Origin: Alphaproteobacteria bacterium Ga0077535
Lineage (GTDB): Bacteria; Pseudomonadota; Alphaproteobacteria; Caulobacterales; Aquidulcibacteraceae
Reading direction: 5' to 3'
Assembly: GCA_001464425.1 (NCBI GenBank)
Contig: LNEK01000012.1
Span: 1-64,000 of the forward strand
DNA: 64,000 bases
The position numbers and the translations under genes were made by a program. The notes under the pieces are model-generated. The model made no database searches. It was not told where the DNA came from and was given only the letters and a program-made list of their open reading frames with translations. Position 1 is the stretch's first letter. Each line of letters starts with the position of its first letter. Of this stretch, positions 1 through 9,004 are shown piece after piece.

Positions 1-468
1 AATGTGATGTGGCCGTTGACTGCTTTCACCGAAGAGAATGGCGCGACGCGCCTTTGGCCAGGCAGTCACACGGACGCGCTGGATCGCAGCATTGATCCCG
101 CTCGGTCGATCCCCGCGGAGATGCAGCCGGGTGATGCGTTGGTCTTCCTCGGCGCGCTGACGCACGGCGCTGGCGAGAACCGGTCAAGCGCGCCGCGCGA
201 CGGCATCATTGTCTCCTATTGTTTGGGTTGGCTCAAGCAGTACGAAAACCAGTTCTTGGCTTACCCGCCCGCGGTCGCGCGGTCTTTCCCAGAGCCATTA
301 CAGCGGCTCATCGGTTACCAGATGCATCGCCCCAACCTGGGCGGCTGGGAGGGGCGCGATCCGATTTGCGCGCTAGAGGACGGGCAGTGCCTGCCTGGAC
401 CGCACATTGACGCGCTGACGCCGGATATCGCTCGTCAACTAAAGGCTCATTATGGCGAGGACGCCTGA
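1..468 (+). CDS. Phytanoyl-CoA dioxygenase (PhyH) family protein, C-terminal part
   Basis: Fe(II)/2-oxoglutarate-dependent oxygenase of the PhyH family; substrate unknown. The frame is open to the left edge, so the true start and the first metal ligands lie outside the window. Visible are the double-stranded beta-helix end with GATRLWPGSH and, later, the distal His/Arg pair in THGAGENRS, which in this family bind iron and 2-oxoglutarate. It overlaps the GntR gene by 17 bp, so the two are probably co-transcribed. Whether it acts on the lasso peptide downstream or only shares a regulator cannot be told from sequence. Confidence 0.8.
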   Translation, partial: NVMWPLTAFTEENGATRLWPGSHTDALDRSIDPARSIPAEMQPGDALVFLGALTHGAGENRSSAPRDGIIVSYCLGWLKQYENQFLAYPPAVARSFPEPLQRLIGYQMHRPNLGGWEGRDPICALEDGQCLPGPHIDALTPDIARQLKAHYGEDA

Positions 469-1072
469 GACGCCAACATCGGAGCGGGCTTACCAGGAGA
501 TCAAGGCAAGGCTGATGGCCGGGCGCTTTCGGCTACGTCAGCGTCTTGACGCAACCGCGATTGCTACGGACCTGGCCGTTTCGACAACGCCCGTGCGGGA
601 AGCACTGCTGCGCCTCACGGCCGAGCGGCTTGTGGGCTTTCGGCCTTCGCACGGGTTCAGCGTGGCGATGTGGAGCGAAAGCGGATTGCGCGATCTCTAT
701 CGATGGCGTGGTGAGCTCGCAGAGCTTGCACTGAACAGCGTAAGCTCATTGAGCCCGCCCATAAATATTGTTGCCCGCGACTATCCGGACCGTACGGCTG
801 CGCTGTTGACGGCATTGCAAAGTGGCGCCCACGGCGAACTCGTGGCGTCAGCTCGCAACGCCGATGACAGGTTGCACATTGCGCGCGTGGCGGAGCGCGA
901 ACTTTGGGCTGATGTTGAGGAAGAACTCGCTCTCTTGGACCAAGCGAGAGAAAAGGGCGACGTCAGCGGCTTGAAGATCGCACTCCGGTTTTACCATGAT
1001 AAACGCGTAGCGGCCGCAAAGGCGATCCGTGACTGCGCGGCGTTGCTAGGGCTGCCGTCGAACGGTGCCTGA
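452..1072 (+). CDS. GntR-family transcriptional regulator
   Basis: DNA-binding regulator of 206 residues. An N-terminal winged helix-turn-helix (about residues 10-75, with AIATDLAVSTTPVREALLRL) is typical of the GntR/FadR branch. The C-terminal half is all-helical, shorter than a full FCD domain, and its ligand is not evident. It overlaps the end of the PhyH gene and stands 111 bp before the first lasso precursor. Clusters of this isopeptidase-containing lasso type often carry a GntR gene, so control of the precursor promoter is a reasonable inference, not shown. Confidence 0.85.
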   Translation: MARTPETPTSERAYQEIKARLMAGRFRLRQRLDATAIATDLAVSTTPVREALLRLTAERLVGFRPSHGFSVAMWSESGLRDLYRWRGELAELALNSVSSLSPPINIVARDYPDRTAALLTALQSGAHGELVASARNADDRLHIARVAERELWADVEEELALLDQAREKGDVSGLKIALRFYHDKRVAAAKAIRDCAALLGLPSNGA

Positions 1073-1183
1073 CGGGCTGCTAGAACCCCGCAAAATATTC
1101 ATGTTTATAAACTCTCTTATCGACGTCAGTAGACGCAGCATCGCTCCTGGGCCGAGCCCCGGTCCTTCAAAGGAGCTTTGACA
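1073..1183 (+). promoter_or_regulatory. Probable promoter region of the lasso precursor operon
   Basis: An AT-rich tract (CAAAATATTCATGTTTATAA, about 1090-1109) stands out in otherwise GC-rich DNA between the GntR gene and the first precursor. I cannot assign firm -35 and -10 boxes. A clear ribosome binding site, AAGGAG, lies at 1169-1174, ten bases before the precursor ATG. Confidence 0.4.
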
Positions 1184-1294
1184 ATGCGCGACGACAACAC
1201 CTTCGAACAAGATCCGATCGAACTGGGCGCCGTCTCCGAGCAAACGCACGGTGGCGTGGACACCGAAATCGAAGACCGTGAGCCGCTTTTCTAA
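1184..1294 (+). CDS. Lasso peptide precursor 1
   Basis: A 36-residue ORF preceded by AAGGAG. The leader (residues 1-22) contains IELGAVSEQTH and the core is predicted as GGVDTEIEDREPLF (residues 23-36). The Thr two residues before the core and a Gly at core position 1 are hallmarks of lasso precursors. The isopeptide ring would join Gly1 to Glu8 or Asp9; both acids are present, so ring size is open. The core has only 14 residues, is very acidic and would leave a tail of five or six residues. A second precursor with the same plan follows, then B and C genes. Lasso identity is strongly supported by those neighbours. Confidence 0.87.
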   Translation: MRDDNTFEQDPIELGAVSEQTHGGVDTEIEDREPLF

Positions 1295-1307
1295 GCGGCA
1301 CGAGGAT

Positions 1308-1332
1308 GCGCGCGGGACGTGTTCCCGCGCGC
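1308..1332 (+). repeat. Perfect 10-bp stem-loop between the two lasso precursors
   Basis: GCGCGCGGGA at 1308-1317 is matched exactly by TCCCGCGCGC at 1323-1332, around the 5-nt loop CGTGT. There is no U-tract after it, so it is more likely an mRNA stabilising or partial attenuation element than a full terminator. It would separate precursor 1 from precursor 2 and the B and C genes in the transcript. Confidence 0.75.
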
Positions 1333-1367
1333 TGGCTCTATCAGACGAAAAGCGGACGGAGTGAAAC

Positions 1368-1463
1368 ATGTCGGCTCAAGAAGTAATCGAACTGGGCGCG
1401 GTGTCGGCCGAGACCCAAGGCGGGGTAGATCATCTCATGGAGGACCGCGACCCGCTGATGTGA
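1368..1463 (+). CDS. Lasso peptide precursor 2
   Basis: A 31-residue ORF with ACGGAG eight bases before its ATG. It is a clear paralogue of precursor 1: the leader has IELGAVSAETQ, with Thr at -2, and the predicted core is GGVDHLMEDRDPLM (14 residues). Core positions 1-4, 8-10 and 12-13 match precursor 1 exactly (GGVD, EDR, PL), while 5-7, 11 and the last residue vary. Glu8 and Asp9 are again both available for ring closure. The B gene starts four bases after the stop, so this copy is tightly coupled to the processing enzymes. Confidence 0.87.
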   Translation: MSAQEVIELGAVSAETQGGVDHLMEDRDPLM

Positions 1464-1467
1464 ACCG

Positions 1468-2112
1468 GTGAGCGGATCCACACCACAATTGCGCGCTGAT
1501 GTGTTCATGGCGTTCGCCGACGAGACAATTGTTTTCCTCGATCTCCAGGCTGATCGCTACTGTGCACTGAGCCGCGCAATCTCCTTGCGCCTTGTCGATG
1601 AGTTGAGGCGCGGCGCGCCGCTGTCGGGGGAGGTCGTGCAAAGCCTCCGCGCGGCGCGCGTGCTCGCGGACGGCGCCGGACGTCCGCTTGCGCTAGCGAA
1701 AGCCCCAACGCCATCACGCGAGGTCTCCGCTAGTCGTCCTCGGGTTTTCTCCATAGCGCGCGCAGCTTTGTGCCGCGGGCGTGCGTCGAGCCTGCTCCGC
1801 GGGCGCCATATCAGTTCAATAGTCTCCAAGTGGCGGGCGCGACGGAAAAGTCCCGAACGATCTGAGGAAGCGATCGTCCGCATGGCGGCCGCCTTTTCTG
1901 CGAGCCGCCCGCTGGGGGCTGCGCGCAATGCGTGCCTTCGCGAGACGCTTGCGCTGCTTCTATTTCTGGGTCCGCGCGGGGCAGCGGTCGATTGGGTCTT
2001 TGGGGTGAAGGGCGCGCCGTTCGCAGCTCATTGCTGGGCGCAGCTGGGCGACCAGGTGCTGAATGACAGCGCCGATCACGCACGCGGTTATACGCCAATC
2101 ATGGTCGTCTAG
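1468..2112 (+). CDS. Lasso peptide B protein (leader recognition plus transglutaminase-like peptidase)
   Basis: ATP-dependent leader peptidase that removes the leader after the Thr-X site. At 214 residues it has the fused form usual in Proteobacteria. An N-terminal PqqD-like recognition domain (about 1-80, including DETIVFLDLQADRYCALS) is followed by a transglutaminase-like domain with a Cys156, His188, Asp200 triad (NACLRE, AAHCWA, VLNDS). It starts with GTG four bases after precursor 2 and ends two bases before the cyclase gene. The region between the two domains, about residues 75-135, is Arg-rich and poorly conserved. Confidence 0.9.
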   Translation: MSGSTPQLRADVFMAFADETIVFLDLQADRYCALSRAISLRLVDELRRGAPLSGEVVQSLRAARVLADGAGRPLALAKAPTPSREVSASRPRVFSIARAALCRGRASSLLRGRHISSIVSKWRARRKSPERSEEAIVRMAAAFSASRPLGAARNACLRETLALLLFLGPRGAAVDWVFGVKGAPFAAHCWAQLGDQVLNDSADHARGYTPIMVV

Positions 2113-2114
2113 GC

Positions 2115-3863
2115 ATGAACCGATTCATAGCGCTGGTTTGGAGCTATCAGTCCGAAGTCGCGTCTAAGGACGCCGCTAATGTCCTTGCCGCGATGGCGAC
2201 CACTCAGTCGGCCTGGGTGCATCGTGTCGATGCGCCTGGACTCTTGGTGCTGGAGGCGCCGCATCGATCCAACGCCGAGGAGGGCTTGCACGTTGGCGCT
2301 CACGTGAGCTTTGTGGGGACTGTATTCGCAGGCCGATCTCGCGCTCAGTCCGCGCAATTGCGCGACTCAGAATTCATTGAGAGTCGGGGGGCCGTCGCCT
2401 TTACGCGTGTTTGGGGCCGTTACGTTTGCTTCATTCGTGACGTCCCCAACGCATGTGTCTTCATCGTTCGCGACCCGTCTGGCGCGCTGCCATGCTTCGT
2501 TGCGAGGCGCGGCAACGCCTTCATCTTTTTATCCCACGGTGAAGATATTGATGCACTTGGACTGGGACCGACTGCAATCGACTGGAGCTATGTAGCTCTG
2601 AGATTGGCGAACAACCGCCACATCACGACCAAGACGGGCCTCGATGGTGTATCAGAACTGAAGCCTGGCGCGGTGGCTCGTGTCGGGCAATCACGGCTCT
2701 CCATCGAGCAGGTCTGGCGCCCTGATGCGTTTGCGAGGAGGCCAATCGCGCAGCAAGGGGCGAAGTCCGCGCTTCGGGACGCTGTGGAGACGGCATGTGG
2801 CGCCTGGGCCGATTGCTTTCCCCGTTTCGGTCTTCGCCTTTCAGGTGGGCTGGATTCAAGCATCGTGCTCGCGTGCATGCCTGACCCATCGCGGGTGCGC
2901 GCCATAAATTTCGCGACCTCCAATCTTGAAGGAGATGAGCGTGCTTACGCGCGCGCGGCGGCGCAGTTCGCGGGCGCGTCCCTGTTTGAAGCCCGGCGTG
3001 ATCCTTGCCGCGTGAACCTACAAGCCGCAGTCCAGCTCAAACCGGCGCTCAACCCGCCATTATGGTTGGCTGATGGCGAGACCGATGAAACAGAAGCTGC
3101 CTTCGCCGCTCAACACGGTGTTACGGCGTTCTTTTCAGGCCGAGGTGGTGACAACGTTTTTTTCCGTACATTGCGAAATGACGTGCTAGCTGATCGGTTG
3201 ATTGCCCGCGGACCGGGCCTCGGGTTTTGGCGCCGCTGCTGGTCGCACGCCGCAGAGACCGGCGCGCCATTTTGGGGAAGCGCCTTTAGCGCTTGGCGCC
3301 AGGCGCTGAGCCGCGATGCAGCGGCGCCCAGAACTCATCCGACGTACCTCACTTCCAAGGCTCTTAGCCTTTTGCCGGCGGCCGAGGAAGCGCCCGAAGG
3401 TCTGCTCCCAGGCAAACGTCTGCATCTCGCGCTGATAGAAGATCGCCTCAACTATTTCGATTGGCGTTCGCACGCAGATTACATCTATCCGCTTGTCGCC
3501 CAACCGGTTCTTGAAGCGTGTCTCGGCCTTCCGACCTTTGTGCTGTCACCCGGCGGGAAAGACCGCGGCCTCGTGCGAGACGCCTTTGCTGGGCGCATCG
3601 CCCCACAGGTATTGCAGCGCCGCTCTAAAGGGCAGACCAGCGCCTACCTCGCTCAGATTCTGCTGCTGCAGCTTCCGTTCCTGCGCGCATACCTTCTAGA
3701 AGGTGCGCTCGTTGGGCACCGCCTTGTTTCACACGACGTGTTGTCTGCCATATTGAGCGAAGCCAGCATATTGCGGGCCTCAGCAAATTTGCCTCGCATC
3801 GTCGGCTTATTGAGTGTCGAGGCCTGGTTGCGCAATCTGCCGCGAGGCGTCGCTCTCGGCTAA
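2115..3863 (+). CDS. Lasso cyclase (C protein, asparagine synthetase-like)
   Basis: Forms the isopeptide bond between the N-terminal Gly of the core and a Glu or Asp side chain after activating the side chain with ATP. It has 582 residues. The N-terminal glutaminase-like fold lacks the catalytic Cys2 (the protein begins MNRF), as is normal for lasso cyclases. The synthetase domain carries the pyrophosphate motif SGGLDSS near residue 247. It ends in a 57-bp tail-to-tail overlap with the isopeptidase gene on the other strand. It completes the A-A-B-C set; no ABC exporter gene follows. Confidence 0.9.
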   Translation: MNRFIALVWSYQSEVASKDAANVLAAMATTQSAWVHRVDAPGLLVLEAPHRSNAEEGLHVGAHVSFVGTVFAGRSRAQSAQLRDSEFIESRGAVAFTRVWGRYVCFIRDVPNACVFIVRDPSGALPCFVARRGNAFIFLSHGEDIDALGLGPTAIDWSYVALRLANNRHITTKTGLDGVSELKPGAVARVGQSRLSIEQVWRPDAFARRPIAQQGAKSALRDAVETACGAWADCFPRFGLRLSGGLDSSIVLACMPDPSRVRAINFATSNLEGDERAYARAAAQFAGASLFEARRDPCRVNLQAAVQLKPALNPPLWLADGETDETEAAFAAQHGVTAFFSGRGGDNVFFRTLRNDVLADRLIARGPGLGFWRRCWSHAAETGAPFWGSAFSAWRQALSRDAAAPRTHPTYLTSKALSLLPAAEEAPEGLLPGKRLHLALIEDRLNYFDWRSHADYIYPLVAQPVLEACLGLPTFVLSPGGKDRGLVRDAFAGRIAPQVLQRRSKGQTSAYLAQILLLQLPFLRAYLLEGALVGHRLVSHDVLSAILSEASILRASANLPRIVGLLSVEAWLRNLPRGVALG

Positions 3864-5912
3864 AAGCGCACGCCAGGCGCGCCAGCGCGCGTACTCATCG
3901 CCAAACGCCGCGCCCTCGATCTCGCGCTGCATCAGCCAGAACTCGAACCATCTGAGGCTCCTTTGGTAGATGGCGAGCCGATGTCGAGGCCGCCATTTTA
4001 CATGGTACTCATCCGGAAACACAAAGAGGTCGAAGGGTTTGTCGAGGTCGGAGAACGTGCGTTGCGCCTGCAACATGAAGAGCGCTTCGCGATCGGCGAC
4101 CTGGGCGAGGATCGGCGCGGCTACGCGAGCGGCGTTTCGAGACAGCGATACATCGTCCCAGAACTGAATATCGTCAGACCCGCGCCCATGAAGGCGCATT
4201 GCCTCACGCTGGCGGTCTGAGGTCAAGTAATACGACATCGGGTCATGCACGCCGCTGCTGATGGCCGCGGCGGCGATGCAGGCACAATGGATAAGACCAA
4301 AGACAGCGGTCTCGGCGCCGTCGCTCAAACCTGTCACGCCCACGCGCGCGCGATCGGCGATTCCCATCTCGACCATACGATCAATGCCGGAAGTCAGCGC
4401 CGCCAAAGTTCGGCGGCGTTCGGAAAGTCCTTCCCATTCTCGCCGATCGATCTCGTCTGCGTCCCGAACAACAGCGCGCAACGCGATCGGGTCAGGCCGC
4501 TCCAGCGCCAGCACGGCAAAGCCGGCGCGCACGAAAGCTTGAATGGGGTATTCGTCCCCGACGCCGCCGCGCAGAAGGCCGGTCGCGCGATACTGCACAA
4601 TGATGAGCGGGTGAGGATCTCGTGCATCGGGCGGCGTGAGATAATAGCCGAACACTTCATCCCCCCCGGGGCTGCGCCATTCAAGCTTCCGCGCCGGCGC
4701 GAAGGCGGTCTCTGGCACAGCCGGATTGGCGTCGACAAGCGGACGCACTGCGCCGCTGGCGTAGTCGACGGATACGATCCGTCGCGGGCGCGTCGGGCCC
4801 TCGTGAAGACAAATCGCATCTGTGCGCCTTGGCGTGCACACGCGAATGACGTCATCTGTCACGACGAGCGGACGGACGGTGTTCGTGTCAATATCCCATA
4901 GATACAGGCCGTGGCGGCTGAGCCCCCAACCCTCGCGCCGAACAAACAGGACGCTCGTCTCGTCACGCGCGGCCAGTTCCACAATGTAGCCTTCGCATTC
5001 CGGCGCGCCGCACCGCACATCACGACTTTCATGCGTGGCGAAAAGCGTGAGCGGTGGTGCGCTTCCTGCCGCATCTGGGGAAGATGGTTCAGTCCACGCG
5101 GCCCCGTCGCGTCCAAGCCTGATGAAGTCGCGCACATCGCGCCCTGACAGGAAGGCAGGCCGGGTTACGGGCGCAGACGCAAACAGGGTCGCGCTCCGCC
5201 CGGCGCCCATTGTAGTTGAAATGGGACTGCGTCTGTGAGTTTGGAAGCGTTCAAGCTCTTGCGCGTTTGCGGTGCGTTCGCGTCCCATAGGCACGTCGAC
5301 ATAACGCACCTCGCGGTTCGTTTCGAACCCGCGGAGCGGAAAGAGAGCGTGAAACACATCGAACCGGTCATCAAAGCGATACCCGAGGTCGCCTTCATCA
5401 GCGCGCGCGACTTCTCGCTGTGCTTCTGAGGGTGTGCTGGTGAAGAGGATGCCCCGGCCATCGCCGCTCCACACCAAGTCTTCAACGTCACCGCTCGTCA
5501 TAAAAAGTCGACAGCGCATCCGCCGCAATTCGCAGGTCTGCAACGCGGTGCGCCCATCGCGGCGCACCAGCATGGCGACGGCGCGTCCGTCAGAAGTCCA
5601 ACGCGGCTCCAGCGTCATCCACATGCCGGTTCGACGCCCAAGTCCGGCGAGAACTGGCATCGCGATGGCGCCTCCATCGCTGAGTTCGCGAATGTCGCCA
5701 GTAGCGAAGTCGACCAAGCACCACACGGAGTTGTAGTCGTCGCGTTCTACGTCGGCTTGCTGAACCTGATAGACCGCGCGAGTTGCGTCTGGGGACAGAC
5801 TCAAACCCGAAATGTCGCGCAGGGAGATAAGCTCAGCAACGCCGACGCTTGTCGCCGGCTCTATTTGTGGCGGCGTGCACGATAGGGCCGCGGCGATCGC
5901 CCATGTCAGCAT
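3807..5912 (-). CDS. Lasso peptide isopeptidase (AtxE2-like, S9 prolyl oligopeptidase family)
   Basis: Serine hydrolase that opens the isopeptide ring of a lasso peptide and so linearises it. A long beta-propeller N-terminal half precedes an alpha/beta hydrolase domain with GLSDG around Ser530, an Asp near residue 606 (QVADRE) and His near 637 (DEYHVK). The 701-residue length fits the AtxE family. The N-terminus (WAIAAALSC) looks like a lipoprotein signal with Cys12, which would place it in the periplasm, but the lipobox is not ideal. It begins two bases after the TonB receptor gene, so uptake and cleavage are co-expressed. Its 3' end overlaps the cyclase gene. Confidence 0.88.
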   Translation of the reverse strand: MLTWAIAAALSCTPPQIEPATSVGVAELISLRDISGLSLSPDATRAVYQVQQADVERDDYNSVWCLVDFATGDIRELSDGGAIAMPVLAGLGRRTGMWMTLEPRWTSDGRAVAMLVRRDGRTALQTCELRRMRCRLFMTSGDVEDLVWSGDGRGILFTSTPSEAQREVARADEGDLGYRFDDRFDVFHALFPLRGFETNREVRYVDVPMGRERTANAQELERFQTHRRSPISTTMGAGRSATLFASAPVTRPAFLSGRDVRDFIRLGRDGAAWTEPSSPDAAGSAPPLTLFATHESRDVRCGAPECEGYIVELAARDETSVLFVRREGWGLSRHGLYLWDIDTNTVRPLVVTDDVIRVCTPRRTDAICLHEGPTRPRRIVSVDYASGAVRPLVDANPAVPETAFAPARKLEWRSPGGDEVFGYYLTPPDARDPHPLIIVQYRATGLLRGGVGDEYPIQAFVRAGFAVLALERPDPIALRAVVRDADEIDRREWEGLSERRRTLAALTSGIDRMVEMGIADRARVGVTGLSDGAETAVFGLIHCACIAAAAISSGVHDPMSYYLTSDRQREAMRLHGRGSDDIQFWDDVSLSRNAARVAAPILAQVADREALFMLQAQRTFSDLDKPFDLFVFPDEYHVKWRPRHRLAIYQRSLRWFEFWLMQREIEGAAFGDEYARWRAWRALLAESDASRQIAQPGLDTQ

Positions 5913-5914
5913 GG

Positions 5915-8900
5915 CTAGAAGCGCGTCCGCAACTCAACGGCGACGAAACGGCCAAGCGGATCGGCGTTGCTCGGGTCGTACCCGACGCCCGCTGCGTTGT
6001 TGACGAACGGCGGATCCTCGTCGAACGCGTTGACAACCGAGAGCGACAGTTCAGGACCGCGGCCGCTTTCGGGCGCGCCAAACCGCCATCCCAGATGCAA
6101 ATCAATCGTGGTCCACGCATCGACGGCGCGGGAGGGCGTGCTCAGATTGTCGGTAAACTCGTCGGTGTAGTTGACGAAGGCCGAGGCGTTGAAACGGCCG
6201 AGGTCATAGGTCGCGCCGAGGCGCGCCTTGAGGTCCACCGGGTTGCCAACCGTGTCCACGACATTGACCGCGTTTGCGAGTGGGGAAGCTGCGCGCAAAA
6301 AATCAATCAGATAGGTGGCGTCCGCTCGAAGCGTGAGTTCGCCAGGACCGATGTCTGCTGTATACGACACGGCCAAATCCAAGCCGCGCACGTCCGTGCG
6401 CGCCAGATTGGTGGAACGCGCATCGACAATGACGGTGATATCGCTCGCGCTGAAGCCGCCGCTGGTGCCGAGCGCCTGCGCTTCGGCAAGAAGTGTCGCG
6501 ATCTCGGATGGATCGGGGCTGCGATCGATCAGTGACGCAAACTCGGACGCTGGATTGAGCGCCCCTGCGATATTGGTGATGCTGGCAATGCGATCGGAGA
6601 ACCCGACGTCGAAGTAATTGAGATCGGCGCGAAAGCCCGAGGCGGGCGGCGCGTAGGTTACGCCCGCCGACCAGCTTTCAGCGCGTTGCTCTTGCAGGTC
6701 GGGATTCGCGCCAAGCACCAAGATGATGTTGCTGCGTCCGCTGGGGGCGCCTGCATCCGTGATGTTGAGACCGCGCACTTGCCGGCGCGCCAGCGTGCCG
6801 TCTGGATCCAAATCGGAGAGATTAGGGGCGCGGAAAGACTGGCCATAAGAGGCGCGCAAGCTCAGCGCATTTGAAAGGTCCCACCGAAGGCCGAGCTTCG
6901 GATTGAACGTCTCGCCGAAGTCGCTGTAGCGCTCATATCGTCCAGCGAGCGAAAGATCGACGCGCTCGCCGATCGGCGGAGGCAGCCCAGGACCAAACAG
7001 GGGGACTAACACTTCAGCGAAGGCGGCCTCGACATTGCGATCGTTCTTGCTCGATATCGACGGCGTCGGCGCGGCCGTTGTGGTGAAGCTTACTTCGCTG
7101 ATCTCGAAAAATTCGTGGCGATAGTCGCCCCCAAACGCCAAGCGAACATCGCCGGCCGGTAAAGAGAAGAGCGGTCCGTCGGCTTTGAGGGACATGCTCC
7201 AGGTTTCCGACAAAAGGTCGCTGTGGCCAAAGCCACGGATCGACGCGATGGTTGCCGGATTGGTGAAGGCGCCGTCGCCGAACGGGTTAAAGGCGATGTT
7301 GGGATCGTTGCTGGCGAGCGCGGCGGTGAGCGCCGGCATGTTGATTAAGTTGCGTCTGGTGTGATCGCTGGCGACGCGCCCATAGGCCAACTGCGGTTCA
7401 AGCCGCCAAGCCTCGCTCAGGTCCCAGCGCAGTCCCGCGGCCAAGTCGAGTGTTGTTGTTTCGCCATCCTCCAAACGGGGGCCGAGGTCGCGATAGAAAT
7501 CGTAGTCGGCCTGGACAGTGCGGCCAGGAAAGAGATTGTTGCGCGCTCTGAACGCGTTGCTGGCGGGTATGGTGATGCGCTGTGTGGTGTGTGCGTTGGC
7601 CGACAAGAAGCTACGCGACGCATAGCGGCCATCGGCAAAGATCAGCATGTTTGGCGAAAGGTCGAGTTCGGCGCTCAACACGACGGCGTGCTGTTCAATT
7701 TCGGGAAGGGCGTCGAGGCCTTCATTAGCGTTGGCCGTGTTGACAAGCCCAGCAATCAGGTCGGTTTGACGGATGTTCGTCCCATCTTGCCCGAAGGGCA
7801 CACCAAAGTTGCCGAGCCCGCTTACGATCAATGTTGCGGGATTGCCGCGCAGCGAGTCAAAATTGGCGCCGCCCAGCGCGCGAAGGTCGCTGTCAGCTAG
7901 GTAATCGCGATCTTCGGTTCGAAGCGCGGTCCGATCGAAAAATTCGTAAGCGCCGAAAAGGCGAAGGGGACCAAAATGTCGGCCCGCTGCCGTGCTAATG
8001 CGCGTCTCTTCCAGGTCGCCGTCAGTGACTGCCCCCAACCGGGCGCCCAATTCGAAACCTTCGAAATCGCGCCGTAGAATGAAATTGACGACGCCGCCGA
8101 CGGCGTCGCTGCCGTAGATGGCCGACGCGGCGTCGGGCAATACTTCAATGCGTTCGATGGCGCTCGCGGGAATGCTCGATATGTCGGTGAAGTTGCCGCG
8201 CAGGCCCATGACCGGAAGACGCCGACCATTGACCAGGGTCAGTGTCGCGTCCGCGCCCAGTCCGCGCAGATTGAGACCGGAACCGCCGCCGATATTGCCG
8301 TTCTGGAAAGAGATGTGCTGAGCGAATCCACCGTTGAACACCTGCGGCAAAGTCCGCATCAGCTCTTCAGTGGTGGAGAGGCCGCTTTGCTCAATCTCGG
8401 CCCGGTCGATCGTGACCACATTGGATCCGACAGGGGCCGCACCGCGGATACGCGTCCCGGTGACGACGATCTCCTCGTCCGCCTCGGCGTTGCTGTTCGC
8501 TTCGGCGCGAACGCGCGTCTCAGCGTTCGCGCGGCCGGGCTGGGGGCTCTGATCTTGCTCCAGCGAAAGCGTATTTATGGGCGTAATCTCGCCCCGGACA
8601 TTGGAGTTGGAAAGCAACTGGGACAGCGCTTCCTCGCGCGTGAAGCGGCCACGCACCACTGGCGCAAATTGGCCAGCAAAGCGGTCCGCTGGGACAAGTG
8701 TGCTCAGTCCGGATTGTTGCGCGTATAGTGCGAGGGCGCTGGAGAGCGGCTGGGCAGGGATATCGTACTCGATCCGGGTTTCACCAGCGAGCGTAGCGCC
8801 GTTGTTTTGAGCGCGTGCCTCAGGCGCAAACGCGAATGGCGACACGCCCAACAACAGTCCGGCAACCCAGTGTGAAACGCGCTCCGCGCGCTTGACGGTT

Positions 8901-8944
8901 TTGGTCAAGCTCACCTCCCCTTGGACCGCATGCTCGGTCTTCAA
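5915..8944 (-). CDS. TonB-dependent receptor with STN signalling domain
   Basis: Outer-membrane gated channel of 1009 residues. After the signal peptide comes an STN domain (about residues 58-130, with DIPAQPLSSALALYAQQSG) used for FecIR-type surface signalling. A TonB box-like EEIVVTGTRI, the plug (DRAEIEQSG to RRDFEGFELG) and a 22-strand barrel ending in the aromatic-terminated ELRTRF follow. It sits between fecR and the isopeptidase gene, so the likely ligand is the lasso peptide or a metal complex of it. The substrate is inferred from context only. Confidence 0.9.
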   Translation of the reverse strand: MKTEHAVQGEVSLTKTVKRAERVSHWVAGLLLGVSPFAFAPEARAQNNGATLAGETRIEYDIPAQPLSSALALYAQQSGLSTLVPADRFAGQFAPVVRGRFTREEALSQLLSNSNVRGEITPINTLSLEQDQSPQPGRANAETRVRAEANSNAEADEEIVVTGTRIRGAAPVGSNVVTIDRAEIEQSGLSTTEELMRTLPQVFNGGFAQHISFQNGNIGGGSGLNLRGLGADATLTLVNGRRLPVMGLRGNFTDISSIPASAIERIEVLPDAASAIYGSDAVGGVVNFILRRDFEGFELGARLGAVTDGDLEETRISTAAGRHFGPLRLFGAYEFFDRTALRTEDRDYLADSDLRALGGANFDSLRGNPATLIVSGLGNFGVPFGQDGTNIRQTDLIAGLVNTANANEGLDALPEIEQHAVVLSAELDLSPNMLIFADGRYASRSFLSANAHTTQRITIPASNAFRARNNLFPGRTVQADYDFYRDLGPRLEDGETTTLDLAAGLRWDLSEAWRLEPQLAYGRVASDHTRRNLINMPALTAALASNDPNIAFNPFGDGAFTNPATIASIRGFGHSDLLSETWSMSLKADGPLFSLPAGDVRLAFGGDYRHEFFEISEVSFTTTAAPTPSISSKNDRNVEAAFAEVLVPLFGPGLPPPIGERVDLSLAGRYERYSDFGETFNPKLGLRWDLSNALSLRASYGQSFRAPNLSDLDPDGTLARRQVRGLNITDAGAPSGRSNIILVLGANPDLQEQRAESWSAGVTYAPPASGFRADLNYFDVGFSDRIASITNIAGALNPASEFASLIDRSPDPSEIATLLAEAQALGTSGGFSASDITVIVDARSTNLARTDVRGLDLAVSYTADIGPGELTLRADATYLIDFLRAASPLANAVNVVDTVGNPVDLKARLGATYDLGRFNASAFVNYTDEFTDNLSTPSRAVDAWTTIDLHLGWRFGAPESGRGPELSLSVVNAFDEDPPFVNNAAGVGYDPSNADPLGRFVAVELRTRF

Positions 8945-9004
8945 GAAGGGGAGACGAACGGCCTTGGCAAAAACGACAACGAGGGTGAAGTTTTTCGCGC
9001 GCGC

